Below are positions 32,752 through 41,871 of a DNA stretch of 64,000 nt, piece by piece. Location: assembly GCF_029945535.1 (NCBI RefSeq), contig NZ_JAQSCU010000013.1, forward strand, positions 559,522 through 623,521, given 5' to 3'. Every line of letters starts with the position of its first letter. Positions within the stretch are counted from its first letter, which is position 1. The position numbers and the translations under genes are program-made. Source of the DNA: Methylotenera sp. (GTDB lineage: Bacteria > Pseudomonadota > Gammaproteobacteria > Burkholderiales > Methylophilaceae). The notes below the pieces were generated by a model. It was given only the letters and a program-made list of their open reading frames with translations, did no database searches and was not told the origin of the DNA.

Positions 32752-35700
32752 TTACCTGCGACTTCCAAATCGCTGATACAGCATCGGCAACAAAATCAAC
32801 GTTAAAATAGTACTGGTGATTAAGCCGCCTATGACCACAATGGCTAAAGGCTTCTGAATTTCAGACCCTGGGCCGGTGGCAAATAATAATGGCACCAAAC
32901 CAAAGGCGGCGATACTCGCGGTCATTAGTACTGGACGTAATCTTCGTTTTGCGCCTTCCATCACCACATCAATCAGTTGTAAGCCTTCATCTTCTAGTTG
33001 ATTAAAGTAGCTCATCATCACTACACCATTTAGCACTGCAATGCCCAGCAATGCAATAAAGCCCACTGAGGCGGGCACAGATAAGTACTCGCCTGAAGCC
33101 CATAGCGCAAATACACCACCTATCATGGCAAATGGAATATTGGCCAAAATTAGCACTGTTTGACGAATCGAGTGAAAAGTTGAGAACAGCAAAATAAAGA
33201 TCATCAAAATGGCGATTGGAATAACAATAGAAAGCCGCTGTGCAGCGCGTTGTTGATTTTCAAATTGACCGCCAAATTGCATTCGATAACCTGCATCTAT
33301 TTTGACTTGTGAGGTGATTTTTTGTTTAGCCTCTTCAACAAAGCTTACTAAATCTCGACCTTTTACGTTGCTCGTAACTACTACCATGCGACTTGCACGT
33401 TCTCGATCAATTTTCACTGGTCCCTCAATGCGTTGTATATTTGCCAAGGTTGCAAGTGGCACACTGACGCCCTCACTAGATGTAATGCGAATATTTGCAA
33501 AATCAGCAGGGGAGAGGCGTAAACTTTCTGCGCCTTTAATCACTAGTGGTGTGCGGCGCTCGGCTTCTTGCACAATTCCTAACTGCAACCCTTCAACTTG
33601 CACACGTAGCGCATCTTGAATGTGCATCACATCAAAGCCTAATCTGCCAGCTTTTTCGCGGTCAATATTGACGGATAAATATTGCACACCGCTATTTTGC
33701 GGGGTATAAACATCTTGCGCACCTTGAATGCCTTCTAATATCGATTTGATTTTTTCGGCTTTTTCTCCCAGTACTTTTAAATCTGCGCCGTATAACTTGA
33801 TGGCTAAGTCGCCGCGTACACCTAATATCATTTCATTCACACGCATATCAATTGGCTGCGTGAAACTGTAATCGATGCCGGCAAAATTAGTCATTACCTG
33901 ACGTAAACTATCAATGATGTCTTCTTTATTTTGTGTGCGCCATTGATCACGCTGCTTTAAAATCACAAAGTTATCTGTTTGATTTAAGCCCATTGGGTCT
34001 AAACCTAACTCATCAGAACCTGCACGGGACACGACTTGGGCGACTTCAGGCACATCTTTTAGAATGGCTTTTTGTATGGCGTTGTCCATGGCAACACTTT
34101 GGTTTAAAGTGATAGAGGGCAGCTTTTCTGTTCCCAGAATAATGTCACCTTCATCCATTGTAGGCATAAAAGTTTTACCAATTTGTGTGTAAACGACCAC
34201 TGTTAAAACCAAAAAAACCACTGCAATCAGCATTACCAGTTTACTTCTCTTCAATGCCATCTTTAGAATTGGTGTGTAAGCGCGTAAAGCTTGACGTACT
34301 AGCCAAGGCTCTGCATGATGCTTTTTGGTAATAAGCATTGCCGCAAAAACTGGAATGACAGTCAGTGACAATAACAACGAAGCAGCCAAAGCAAACACAA
34401 TAGTGAGTGCTACTGGCGCAAACAGCTTACCTTCTAAGCCTTGTAAAGTGAGTAATGGCAGAAAGACGACGATAATAATGACGATGCCTGAGATAACTGG
34501 CGTACTAACCTCTTTTACCGCCTGTAAAATCAAGGCAATCTTATTGCTCTTTCCATCGTAATGGGCAAGTTTAGACTCTATGTTTTCAACCACAACAACG
34601 GCCGCATCTACCAACATACCAATAGCGATAGTCAATCCACCTAGGCTCATTAAATTAGCGCTTACGCCAAAATAACGCATCAGCATAAATGTCATCAATG
34701 CAGAAAGCGGTAAGACTAAAGCTACAGTCACTGCCGCGCGAATATTACCCAAAAATAGCATAAGCAATATCAGTACCAGTACTATGGCTTCCAACATGGC
34801 TTTAGAAACGCCATGTATTGCTTTATCGACTAAATCACCACGATTGTAAAAAATATTAAGCTTTACGCCCTTGGGTAAAGTTGGTTCAATTTCAGCTAAT
34901 TTAGCTTTCACACCCTCAACAAGTTTTTGCGCGTTTGCACCGCGCAAACCCAGAACCAAGCCTTCGACCACTTCACCTTGTCCGTTGTGGCTAACAGCGC
35001 CGTTACGGGTGAGGTTGCTGATATTCACGCTAGCAATATCTTTAACTCGAACCACAACGTTGGTATCAGTTTTCACTACGGTATTTAAAATATCGTTCAA
35101 TGCGTTGATACGACCCTCACTGCGCACGATGATCGCTTCCTCGCCTTGGCTCAGTCGTCCGGCACCATCGTTGCGGTTATTACGTTCTAGCGCAGTTTGT
35201 AATCTATCTAAAGTAATTCCACGCGCTTGCATCGCATTTAAATCAGGCACAATTTCAAAGGTTTTTACTTTGCCACCTAATGAGTTTACGTCGGCTACAC
35301 CTACTAAGCTTCTTAATTGAGGTCGAATCACCCAATCTAGCAGGCTTCGATGCTCGGTTAAACTCAAACCACCACCTTCAACAGTAAACATTAACATTTC
35401 ACCTAGCGGTGTAGTCATAGGCGCAATGCCACCTGTGGCATCACTCGGTAAGTCGCCACGCACAGCATTAATTCTTTCTGCTACTTGGTTGCGCGCCCAA
35501 TAAATATCTGTGCCGTCAGCAAAATCGATCGTGATATCGGTAAGCCCATACTTAGCTACTGAGCGCAGCATGGTTTGATTGGGTAAACCTAACATTTCGA
35601 TTTCAAGTGGTGCTGTAATACGCGCTTCAACTTCTTCTGGCGTTAAACCAGGAGACTTCATAATAATTTTAACCTGCGTACTAGATACATCAGGAAATGC

Positions 35701-35808
35701 ATCAATCGGCAGTTCTTTGGCGGCATAAAGCCCGCCGAATAGAATACAGGCAGTGAATATGAAAATAAGTAACGGGTTTTTAAGCGATATTTCAATCAGT
35801 TTATTCAT
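32752..35808 (-). CDS. czcA: Heavy-metal efflux RND transporter, CzcA/CusA family
   Basis: 1018 aa from ATG 35808, which lies 2 nt after the czcB stop; a longer frame to 35835 overlaps czcB and is rejected. This is the inner-membrane proton-driven pump of a tripartite system exporting metal ions. Twelve helices in two halves; AFPDVSSTQVKI near the start, the helix-4 segment IAIGMLVDAAVVVVENIES, and PSITLNQSVAMDNAIQ in the porter domain. The helix-4 motif lacks the first Asp of the classical DFG..VDGA Zn/Co/Cd motif, so the metal is uncertain. Confidence 0.92.
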   Translation of the reverse strand: MNKLIEISLKNPLLIFIFTACILFGGLYAAKELPIDAFPDVSSTQVKIIMKSPGLTPEEVEARITAPLEIEMLGLPNQTMLRSVAKYGLTDITIDFADGTDIYWARNQVAERINAVRGDLPSDATGGIAPMTTPLGEMLMFTVEGGGLSLTEHRSLLDWVIRPQLRSLVGVADVNSLGGKVKTFEIVPDLNAMQARGITLDRLQTALERNNRNDGAGRLSQGEEAIIVRSEGRINALNDILNTVVKTDTNVVVRVKDIASVNISNLTRNGAVSHNGQGEVVEGLVLGLRGANAQKLVEGVKAKLAEIEPTLPKGVKLNIFYNRGDLVDKAIHGVSKAMLEAIVLVLILLMLFLGNIRAAVTVALVLPLSALMTFMLMRYFGVSANLMSLGGLTIAIGMLVDAAVVVVENIESKLAHYDGKSNKIALILQAVKEVSTPVISGIVIIIVVFLPLLTLQGLEGKLFAPVALTIVFALAASLLLSLTVIPVFAAMLITKKHHAEPWLVRQALRAYTPILKMALKRSKLVMLIAVVFLVLTVVVYTQIGKTFMPTMDEGDIILGTEKLPSITLNQSVAMDNAIQKAILKDVPEVAQVVSRAGSDELGLDPMGLNQTDNFVILKQRDQWRTQNKEDIIDSLRQVMTNFAGIDYSFTQPIDMRVNEMILGVRGDLAIKLYGADLKVLGEKAEKIKSILEGIQGAQDVYTPQNSGVQYLSVNIDREKAGRLGFDVMHIQDALRVQVEGLQLGIVQEAERRTPLVIKGAESLRLSPADFANIRITSSEGVSVPLATLANIQRIEGPVKIDRERASRMVVVTSNVKGRDLVSFVEEAKQKITSQVKIDAGYRMQFGGQFENQQRAAQRLSIVIPIAILMIFILLFSTFHSIRQTVLILANIPFAMIGGVFALWASGEYLSVPASVGFIALLGIAVLNGVVMMSYFNQLEDEGLQLIDVVMEGAKRRLRPVLMTASIAAFGLVPLLFATGPGSEIQKPLAIVVIGGLITSTILTLILLPMLYQRFGSRR

Positions 35809-35810
35809 GC

Positions 35811-36923
35811 TTATTCCCCACCCATACCTTGCCAACTCGCTTTAATGGCAGCTGTACCACTTATTACGATTTTTTCTGTGCCGTTAAATTCACCAGCGAT
35901 GCTAGTAATATCCCCTTGGGCATTCAGTACTTTGACCTCGCGAACTTCAAAGCCAGCGTCTGTTTGTACAAACACCACCACGCGTGATTGATGGTTCACC
36001 AGCGCGCTAGTTGGTACTTTAAAGTTACTCATACTGGCACTGGCAGTGGATGAAATAATGACATCCACCATTTGGCTAGGAAATAGTTGAACGTTAGACT
36101 CAACAATGCCACGTCTTATTTCAGCACGAACAATCGCAGTTTGATCTTGCGCTCGCATGCTAGGCAACACTGTAATTACTTGGCCAGATACATCTACGTC
36201 TTTAATAGCGATTAGCGCGCCTTTTTGAATGTGATTTTTTTTAAGATCAGTAAGTGGCACATGTGCCTCTACCCAAAGCGGACTTAATTGCGCAATTTTT
36301 AGCAATGGCATCACCGCATCAATGCGCTGTCCTTGTGTGACCATTTGCTCTAGCACTACACCAGAAATTGGTGCAACTAAAGCGATACCATTTTGATAGC
36401 GACCACTTTTTTCAAGCTGGTTAATCGAGCCATCACCCATGCCAGATAGTTTAAGTAATTGCCGACGTTCATTCATTTGTGCAGCAGTTTCAAGGTGACT
36501 ATTTTGTGACGTTTGCAGGCGCTTTTCGGCAATGATGCCATCTTTAAATAAAGCTTCATCACGGTCTAGCGACTGCCTAGCCAAACGTTTTTGCGTATTG
36601 CTTTGTAAATACTCGCGCTGCATGCTGATGAGTTCTGGGCTAATAATATGTGCCAGTACTTGGCCTTTTTTCACTGTTTGGCCTGCTGTTACATGTAACT
36701 GATCAACCAAGCCTGCGTAAGCACTGCTTACCACACGAACTTGGTTGACTGGCACGACGACTTCCGCAGGATACACTTGACCAGATGTTTTTGTTTCAGC
36801 TTGCAACTTAACAGTTTTAATATTTAAGTTTTTTTGTTGAATGGCTGTCATTTTCACTAGATCGACAGCCATCGCTTGGCCGCAATAAAATGCAAATAAG
36901 GTGAAATATAGAGTGAATCTCAT
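35811..36923 (-). CDS. czcB: RND periplasmic adaptor subunit, CzcB/CusB family
   Basis: 370 aa with a signal peptide (residues 1-19). Membrane-fusion architecture: beta-barrel and lipoyl halves (GLVDQLHVTAGQTVKKGQVLAHIISPELIS and ALVAPISGVVLEQMVTQGQRID) around a helical hairpin (residues about 95-150). It bridges the CzcA-like pump and the outer-membrane channel. It overlaps the upstream czcC gene by 4 nt. No His-rich metal-binding N-terminal extension is present. Confidence 0.92.
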   Translation of the reverse strand: MRFTLYFTLFAFYCGQAMAVDLVKMTAIQQKNLNIKTVKLQAETKTSGQVYPAEVVVPVNQVRVVSSAYAGLVDQLHVTAGQTVKKGQVLAHIISPELISMQREYLQSNTQKRLARQSLDRDEALFKDGIIAEKRLQTSQNSHLETAAQMNERRQLLKLSGMGDGSINQLEKSGRYQNGIALVAPISGVVLEQMVTQGQRIDAVMPLLKIAQLSPLWVEAHVPLTDLKKNHIQKGALIAIKDVDVSGQVITVLPSMRAQDQTAIVRAEIRRGIVESNVQLFPSQMVDVIISSTASASMSNFKVPTSALVNHQSRVVVFVQTDAGFEVREVKVLNAQGDITSIAGEFNGTEKIVISGTAAIKASWQGMGGE

Positions 36924-38170
36924 GGTAATTCTCCTACTGCTTGATTAAAGCGCGCAGTATTCCAAAGTTGTTGAATTTGTTTATTTTTTAGGCTTCTGTC
37001 GGCATTGAAAGCCTGTGTTTGCACGCGCATTAAGTCGCTTAAATCCAGTTCACCTAATTGAAAGGCTTTGCGAGTGACGTTTAAACTTTGATGTGCGATG
37101 CTGTTTTGTTTTGTAAGCACTTCTAGTTGAGTAAGACCAACTTCGAAGTTATGTTCAGCCTCGTGCATGGCTGCGGCAAGGAGTTGTTTTAATTGACTTA
37201 GATTTGCCTGTTGCTCGGAATTTTGCACTTCAGCTGCGGCCAGCAGTGGCGCATTGCGTGATTTTGTCTGTAACGGAATTCGCAAGGTTATGCCCAAACT
37301 ATTGTTGAACTGTGTATCCGATGCGCCGCGTAAACTACGTGTACCGATAATAACGGTTGGATTGTCGCGCGATTCAATTTTTGTTAAATTGCTCCGCTGT
37401 TCGCTTAAAGCGATTTTATCGTTAGCTTCAACTAAAGCTGGATGCGTTTCATCCAGCTCGCTTTTGTTGGATTTTGCTTCTGTAAATTCAGCAGGTATTA
37501 CTTTCAAACCCGTCAAATTCGTATAGCGGAACTTTGCATGTTGAACTTCGGCTTCTGCGTAAATTTTTTCAGACTCAGCTTGTAAAGTATCAGTTTGTGC
37601 GACTAATAAGTCTTTTTGCGCCATGTCGCCAAGCTTCACACGTTTTTCAATATCTTGCTGCAATTGGCTTGTAGCCTCATATTTATTCTTTGCAATATCA
37701 GCCAAGCCTTGCATTAGCTGAATTTCCCATAGCGCATCTCGCACCATGCCAGCTAATTGCAAACGTATATTTTGTGTATGGCTATTCAGGTTTTGTAACG
37801 AAGCATTTGCAATAGCTTCGCGTGCTTTTCGTTGACCGCTTAACCAAATTGGCAGCTCAACACCCAGCTCCCATTCGCTTTCGCCATTGCGACTCAGTAA
37901 TTGGTCATTTTGATTGCGCAGCATAATACTAGGCGCAGCAGGCAGTAAGCCTTTAGCATGTATTTGGCGCGCTTCAAGCTCTTGCTTTTTAGCGTTAAGT
38001 AATTGGCTGTTGGGGTAGTTTGGTAGAGACTTCTCTACTAAATCATGCAAGGTAAGGGTGCTATCTGAGGTCAATATATCTTCATGCTGTATCTCTTCAG
38101 CGCATGACAAAGCGCTATGAAAGACACAAGATAAAAACAATGCCCACACTAAGTAATGTGGTTTAAACAT
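36920..38170 (-). CDS. czcC: TolC-family outer-membrane channel, CzcC type
   Basis: 416 aa. Signal peptide to about residue 24 (SCAEE). Two TolC repeats with long helical stretches (LNAKKQELEARQIHAKGLLPAAPSI..., HEAEHNFEVGLTQLEVL.., AFQLGELDLSDLMRVQTQAF). It is the exit duct of the efflux system and the first gene of the czcCBA order, typical for divalent-cation systems. A small exported protein gene lies 75 bp upstream on the same strand. Confidence 0.9.
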   Translation of the reverse strand: MFKPHYLVWALFLSCVFHSALSCAEEIQHEDILTSDSTLTLHDLVEKSLPNYPNSQLLNAKKQELEARQIHAKGLLPAAPSIMLRNQNDQLLSRNGESEWELGVELPIWLSGQRKAREAIANASLQNLNSHTQNIRLQLAGMVRDALWEIQLMQGLADIAKNKYEATSQLQQDIEKRVKLGDMAQKDLLVAQTDTLQAESEKIYAEAEVQHAKFRYTNLTGLKVIPAEFTEAKSNKSELDETHPALVEANDKIALSEQRSNLTKIESRDNPTVIIGTRSLRGASDTQFNNSLGITLRIPLQTKSRNAPLLAAAEVQNSEQQANLSQLKQLLAAAMHEAEHNFEVGLTQLEVLTKQNSIAHQSLNVTRKAFQLGELDLSDLMRVQTQAFNADRSLKNKQIQQLWNTARFNQAVGELP

Positions 38171-38245
38171 AAAAACTCCTAATTAAATCGATTGGTTAAA
38201 AACCAAATAAGTAACTAGCTGTTAAAAACAGCTGGGGCGATTTAA

Positions 38246-38644
38246 TTAGTAAGGAGGCGCGCGGGGACTTTGAAGTGAGTAGGGTGTGTGACGGTACTTC
38301 GGTACTTGAAGGGAGCGAGGTCTCAACGGGCTTGATTTACTAAAAACGATTAAAACAATAGTGAATAAAACAGCCAGCATTGCAATATTGTCAGCAATAT
38401 CATCGGCTTTTGAGACTTTAATGCCGCTCGCAACGGTAACAATTGCACCAGCAGTTGGGTGACCGCTTATTTGCGTATTTGCAATATCTTGATTGTTAGT
38501 TGATGTGCTAACTTCAGTGGAGTGTATGTGGAAACCATGCTCTTTAGAGTCGTCCAAGCCGTAGGCATGAGCATGTATAAATGGTGCAAGAAATTGCAAC
38601 ATGACTAGGCACAGCATTAAGAAATTTTTACTAAATTTAAACAT
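38246..38644 (-). CDS. Small His-containing exported protein before the metal-efflux operon (CzcI/CopL-like)
   Basis: 132 aa from ATG 38644; a longer frame begins with TTG at 38680 and is less likely. Signal-like N-terminus (FKFSKNFLMLCLVMLQFLAPFIHAHA), then a His-rich segment (HAHA, EHGFHIHS), a hydrophobic helix at about 82-100 and a Pro/Arg-rich end (SLQSPRAPPY). Small proteins of this build stand in front of czc/cop operons and are thought to bind metal or modulate induction. A TATAAT box at 38654-38659 would give an almost leaderless mRNA. Confidence 0.6.
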   Translation of the reverse strand: MFKFSKNFLMLCLVMLQFLAPFIHAHAYGLDDSKEHGFHIHSTEVSTSTNNQDIANTQISGHPTAGAIVTVASGIKVSKADDIADNIAMLAVLFTIVLIVFSKSSPLRPRSLQVPKYRHTPYSLQSPRAPPY

Positions 38645-38695
38645 CGTGTTGATATTATACTGATTAAATTCAAATCTCAAATTTGCTTAGCCGAT

Positions 38696-38950
38696 TTATT
38701 CGGCTGCCTTGATAGGTTTTTTCTTACTCAGCATGGTTAGATAAAGTGCTTCAACTTTATCGCGTGCCCATGGAGTTCTGCGCAAGAACTTCAGGCTGGA
38801 TTGAACGCTCGGGTCATTGCTGAAGCAATTGACAGGAATGCGCTCTGCTAGACCATCCCAGCCGTAATAGTCTGCTAAATCCGTCACTATTTGCTCTAGC
38901 TTGATGCCATGTAAAGGGTTGTTTTGCTGAGTAGGCTTAGCGTTGGTCAT
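38696..38950 (-). CDS. VF530-type small DNA-binding protein (DUF2132)
   Basis: 84 aa. The whole length matches the VF530 family: [60 protein letters not shown] structure exists for the Vibrio relative and DNA binding has been proposed; the role is not settled. It begins 1 nt after the DUF1854 stop and so extends the ABC-DUF1854 operon. Confidence 0.85.
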   Translation of the reverse strand: MTNAKPTQQNNPLHGIKLEQIVTDLADYYGWDGLAERIPVNCFSNDPSVQSSLKFLRRTPWARDKVEALYLTMLSKKKPIKAAE

Positions 38951-38951
38951 A

Positions 38952-39428
38952 TTATAAAAAACGATCCAGAAGTTTTCTGCTGGGCTTATCTAGTTTGTCT
39001 ATCTCTGGAATCAAAAAATCAATACCGTGACTATCTGAAATAAGCAGGCTGGTGTGTGTTAATCGTCGAATATGATCTTCAGATTTTAACGTGAGCGTTG
39101 CCTCACCGCGATTCGTCATTAGTTGCCAAGTGCTAGGCGTAGCAAAGCTGGAGACGTGTATGATGCGATGAATTTCCGGCATGAATTCCCTTTGCGTCAG
39201 TTCCTCTGCAACCAGCGCGCGTATCTCTTCTGGCAACTCTGACAGTTGATTAATCCATGCCAGTTCATGACCTTCACGACTCATCAATGAGAGTCCTTCA
39301 TCAGTCGCAGAGATTGGAAAAGCACGAACAGGATACACGCCATTGTGAACCTCGTTACTACGTGTGGTGAGTTGCAATTGCCCTGCGGGATTGCGTATCA
39401 GTTTGAAGTCTTCAAAAGTTTGTTTCAC
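38952..39428 (-). CDS. Cyanophycin-associated DUF1854 family protein
   Basis: 158 aa: [52 protein letters not shown], and [31 protein letters not shown] at the end, as in the DUF1854 family found with cyanophycin synthetases. It is predicted to be soluble and beta-rich with no catalytic motif. It overlaps the ABC transporter gene by 4 nt, so the two products probably work together. Confidence 0.85.
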   Translation of the reverse strand: MKQTFEDFKLIRNPAGQLQLTTRSNEVHNGVYPVRAFPISATDEGLSLMSREGHELAWINQLSELPEEIRALVAEELTQREFMPEIHRIIHVSSFATPSTWQLMTNRGEATLTLKSEDHIRRLTHTSLLISDSHGIDFLIPEIDKLDKPSRKLLDRFL

Positions 39429-41743
39429 GATGATGTGTTCATTTCTTTACTGGCAATTCCGTCCTCAGAACTTAAATCATCTAAATCAGTATCCACATTT
39501 CTAGCTTGAGCCTGATAAAGTCGATAATAAGCGCCTTCTTTTGCCATCAACTCGTCGTGGCTACCAATTTCAACTACTTCGCCTTGGTCTAACACCACTA
39601 AGCGGTTTGCCTTATGCAAAGTAGAAAGACGGTGGGCAATGGCAATAGTCGTGCGGCCTTGAACCAAGTTATCCAGTGCTTTTTGAATTTCTTTTTCAGT
39701 TTCTGTATCTACTGAGGCTGTCGCTTCGTCCAGAATTAAAATATGCGGATCAATCAGCAATGCGCGCGCAATTGAAATACGCTGACGTTCGCCGCCAGAT
39801 AAGCCGTGTCCACGTTCACCAACTAATGAATCATAGCCATGCGGTAGCCGTAAAATAAACTCGTGAGCATGCGCAGCGCGAGCAGCAGCGACGATTTCAG
39901 CTCGGCTTGCATCAGGTTTTCCGTAGGCAATATTGTCTGCAATGCTGCCAAAGAAAAGGAAAGGATCTTGTAATACTAGCCCAATATTACGTCTATATTC
40001 AGAAATAGGTAAAGAGCGAATATTGACACCATCTAGGCTGATTGAACCACTGGAAACATCATAAAAGCGGCACATCAGATTAACTAAAGTACTTTTACCC
40101 GAGCCGCTATGGCCAACCAGCCCTATCATTTCACCGGGTTGTATGGTCAGGTTGATGCTTTTAATCACAGTGCGATTGCCGTAACGAAAGCCTGCATTAG
40201 TAATTTCAATCTTGCCGGTGACTTTTTCTAAGTGTACTGGGTTAGTCGCTTCAGGAACGCTAGAAACATGATCAAGAATATCAAAAATACGTTTGGCGCC
40301 AGATGCAGCTTTTTGTGTGACTGAAACAATGCGGCTCATGGAATCTAAGCGCGTATAAAAGCGGCTGATATAGGCAAGAAAAGCAGTTAATACACCCACG
40401 CTGATTTCGTTACGAGACACTTGCCAAATACCAAATGCCCAGACTAATAACAAGCCAATTTCAGTCAGTAAAGTCACACTGGGCGAGAAAAGTGACCAGA
40501 TTTTGTTAATGCGGTCATTCACTATCAGGTTCTGTTGATTAGCTTCACGGAAGCGGGTTGCTTCACGATTTTCTTGCGCAAAGGCTTTCACCACGCGAAT
40601 ACCAGGTATCGTATCGGCTAACACATTGCTTACTTGCGACCATACTCGGTCAATCTTTTCAAAGCCTGTACGCAGGCGGTCGCGAACCAGATGAATCATC
40701 CATGCAATGATGGGCAGTGGTAGCAGTGTGATAAGCGCTAGCTTGGCATTGATAGAGATTAAAATCGCAGCCGTCATGATAATCATCAGTACGTCGGTGG
40801 CAAAATCGAGTAAATGTAAGGATAGAAATACACAGATTCGGTCAGATTCTGAGCCGATGCGTGCCATTAAATCGCCGGTACGTTTGCCGCCAAAATACTC
40901 TAGGGAAAGTCGAAGCAGATGCTCATAGGTAATCGTTCTAAGGTCAGCCCCGATACGCTCGCTTACTAAAGCCAGAATGTAAGTGCGCGCCCAGCCTAAA
41001 CTCCACGCCAATAACGCTGAACCTAGCAAGCCGATAAGCAGCAAGGAAACCAGACCTTTATCAATAGGCACGCCATTTTGATAGGGAATCAGCACCTTAT
41101 CCATTAGCGGAATTGTTAAATAGGGTGGCACCAAGGTCGCAGCTGTTGATGCTAACATCAGCAAAAATCCAGCAAGCAGCTGCCATTGGTAAGGTTTTGC
41201 AAAGCGCCACAATCTGAAAAGCGTCCAAGTTGAGGGTGGTGCGTCTAAGGTGCGACTACATTGCGGACATTCGTCTTGATCTGCAGTCATGGGGAACTGG
41301 CATTTTGGACATGGTTCCGTTGGTTCTATGCTGATAGCCTGCCCAGTGACAAGACTGGTAATTTGTTGCGCAAACTGCTTAACGAAACGTAGGGCTGCCG
41401 TGTTGTTTTCTAAGGTCAGAAACCAGTACGCTATTCGTTTTTCTTCCTCAAATAGCTCGATTTTTCCTACGCCAGCATGGTCGTGATAATTGAGCTTTAA
41501 ATTCGCACCATATTGAAACTCAATACTTTGCGCAGCGCTATCCAGCGCTTGCAACTCAATATGCAGTAAACGTTGATTGGTAACGACCAACAAGCTCTTC
41601 TTAAAATGAAGCCTGTTATCCAGATTGATTTCCAACCAGCCATGCATCGTTTCAGCATTCATTAATCGTGCAGACACGATAGTTTGCCAGTCATCAGGCA
41701 GTGGTTTTGGCGCGGAGTTTAAATGTTGTATTTGCTTGTTCAC
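39425..41743 (-). CDS. ABC exporter of the cyanophycin-associated family
   Basis: 772 aa from a GTG at 41743. Residues 1-135 are a soluble N-terminal domain; a zinc ribbon follows (CPKCQFPMTADQDECPQC, about 143-160). Six membrane helices span about 175-450. The nucleotide-binding domain has Walker A GLVGHSGSGKSTLV, signature LSGGERQRISIARALL and Walker B HILILDEATASVD. A single half-transporter works as a homodimer. The N-terminal domain and zinc ribbon are unusual for exporters. It is divergent from cphA' across a 128-bp control region. Confidence 0.9.
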   Translation of the reverse strand: MNKQIQHLNSAPKPLPDDWQTIVSARLMNAETMHGWLEINLDNRLHFKKSLLVVTNQRLLHIELQALDSAAQSIEFQYGANLKLNYHDHAGVGKIELFEEEKRIAYWFLTLENNTAALRFVKQFAQQITSLVTGQAISIEPTEPCPKCQFPMTADQDECPQCSRTLDAPPSTWTLFRLWRFAKPYQWQLLAGFLLMLASTAATLVPPYLTIPLMDKVLIPYQNGVPIDKGLVSLLLIGLLGSALLAWSLGWARTYILALVSERIGADLRTITYEHLLRLSLEYFGGKRTGDLMARIGSESDRICVFLSLHLLDFATDVLMIIMTAAILISINAKLALITLLPLPIIAWMIHLVRDRLRTGFEKIDRVWSQVSNVLADTIPGIRVVKAFAQENREATRFREANQQNLIVNDRINKIWSLFSPSVTLLTEIGLLLVWAFGIWQVSRNEISVGVLTAFLAYISRFYTRLDSMSRIVSVTQKAASGAKRIFDILDHVSSVPEATNPVHLEKVTGKIEITNAGFRYGNRTVIKSINLTIQPGEMIGLVGHSGSGKSTLVNLMCRFYDVSSGSISLDGVNIRSLPISEYRRNIGLVLQDPFLFFGSIADNIAYGKPDASRAEIVAAARAAHAHEFILRLPHGYDSLVGERGHGLSGGERQRISIARALLIDPHILILDEATASVDTETEKEIQKALDNLVQGRTTIAIAHRLSTLHKANRLVVLDQGEVVEIGSHDELMAKEGAYYRLYQAQARNVDTDLDDLSSEDGIASKEMNTSS

Positions 41744-41797
41744 GGCTGCTGAGTTTACTACAATCGTACAAGCTTACAAATAAATATAAATCGTTTA

Positions 41798-41831
41798 CTG
41801 TCAGCTTTCTGTCAGTTAAATGCGATAAAAT
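41798..41831 (+). promoter_or_regulatory. Probable PhoB box and -10 for the cyanophycin operon
   Basis: CTGTCAG (41798-41804), 4 nt, CTGTCAG (41809-41815): two direct repeats with an 11-bp period, the PhoB-box layout (consensus CTGTCAT-N4-CTGTCAT). A -10-like TAAAAT (41826-41831) begins exactly 10 nt after the second repeat, where PhoB-dependent promoters have it, and no good -35 is present. The expected transcript runs to cphA' (ATG 41872). Confidence 0.7.
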
Positions 41832-41871
41832 CGAACGGTTTAATTTTAATATTATTAATCTGGATAGATTG

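Noticed and set aside
35809-35835. Upstream start for czcA
   Set aside because: It overlaps the end of czcB, while ATG 35808 gives the normal N-terminus (MNKLIEISLKNP).
38645-38680. TTG start for the His-rich protein
   Set aside because: ATG 38644 begins the signal peptide directly and lies just after a TATAAT box.
41701-41871. Upstream extension of the cphA' frame
   Set aside because: The extra residues show no resemblance to cyanophycin synthetases and cross the promoter region and the ABC gene's start.
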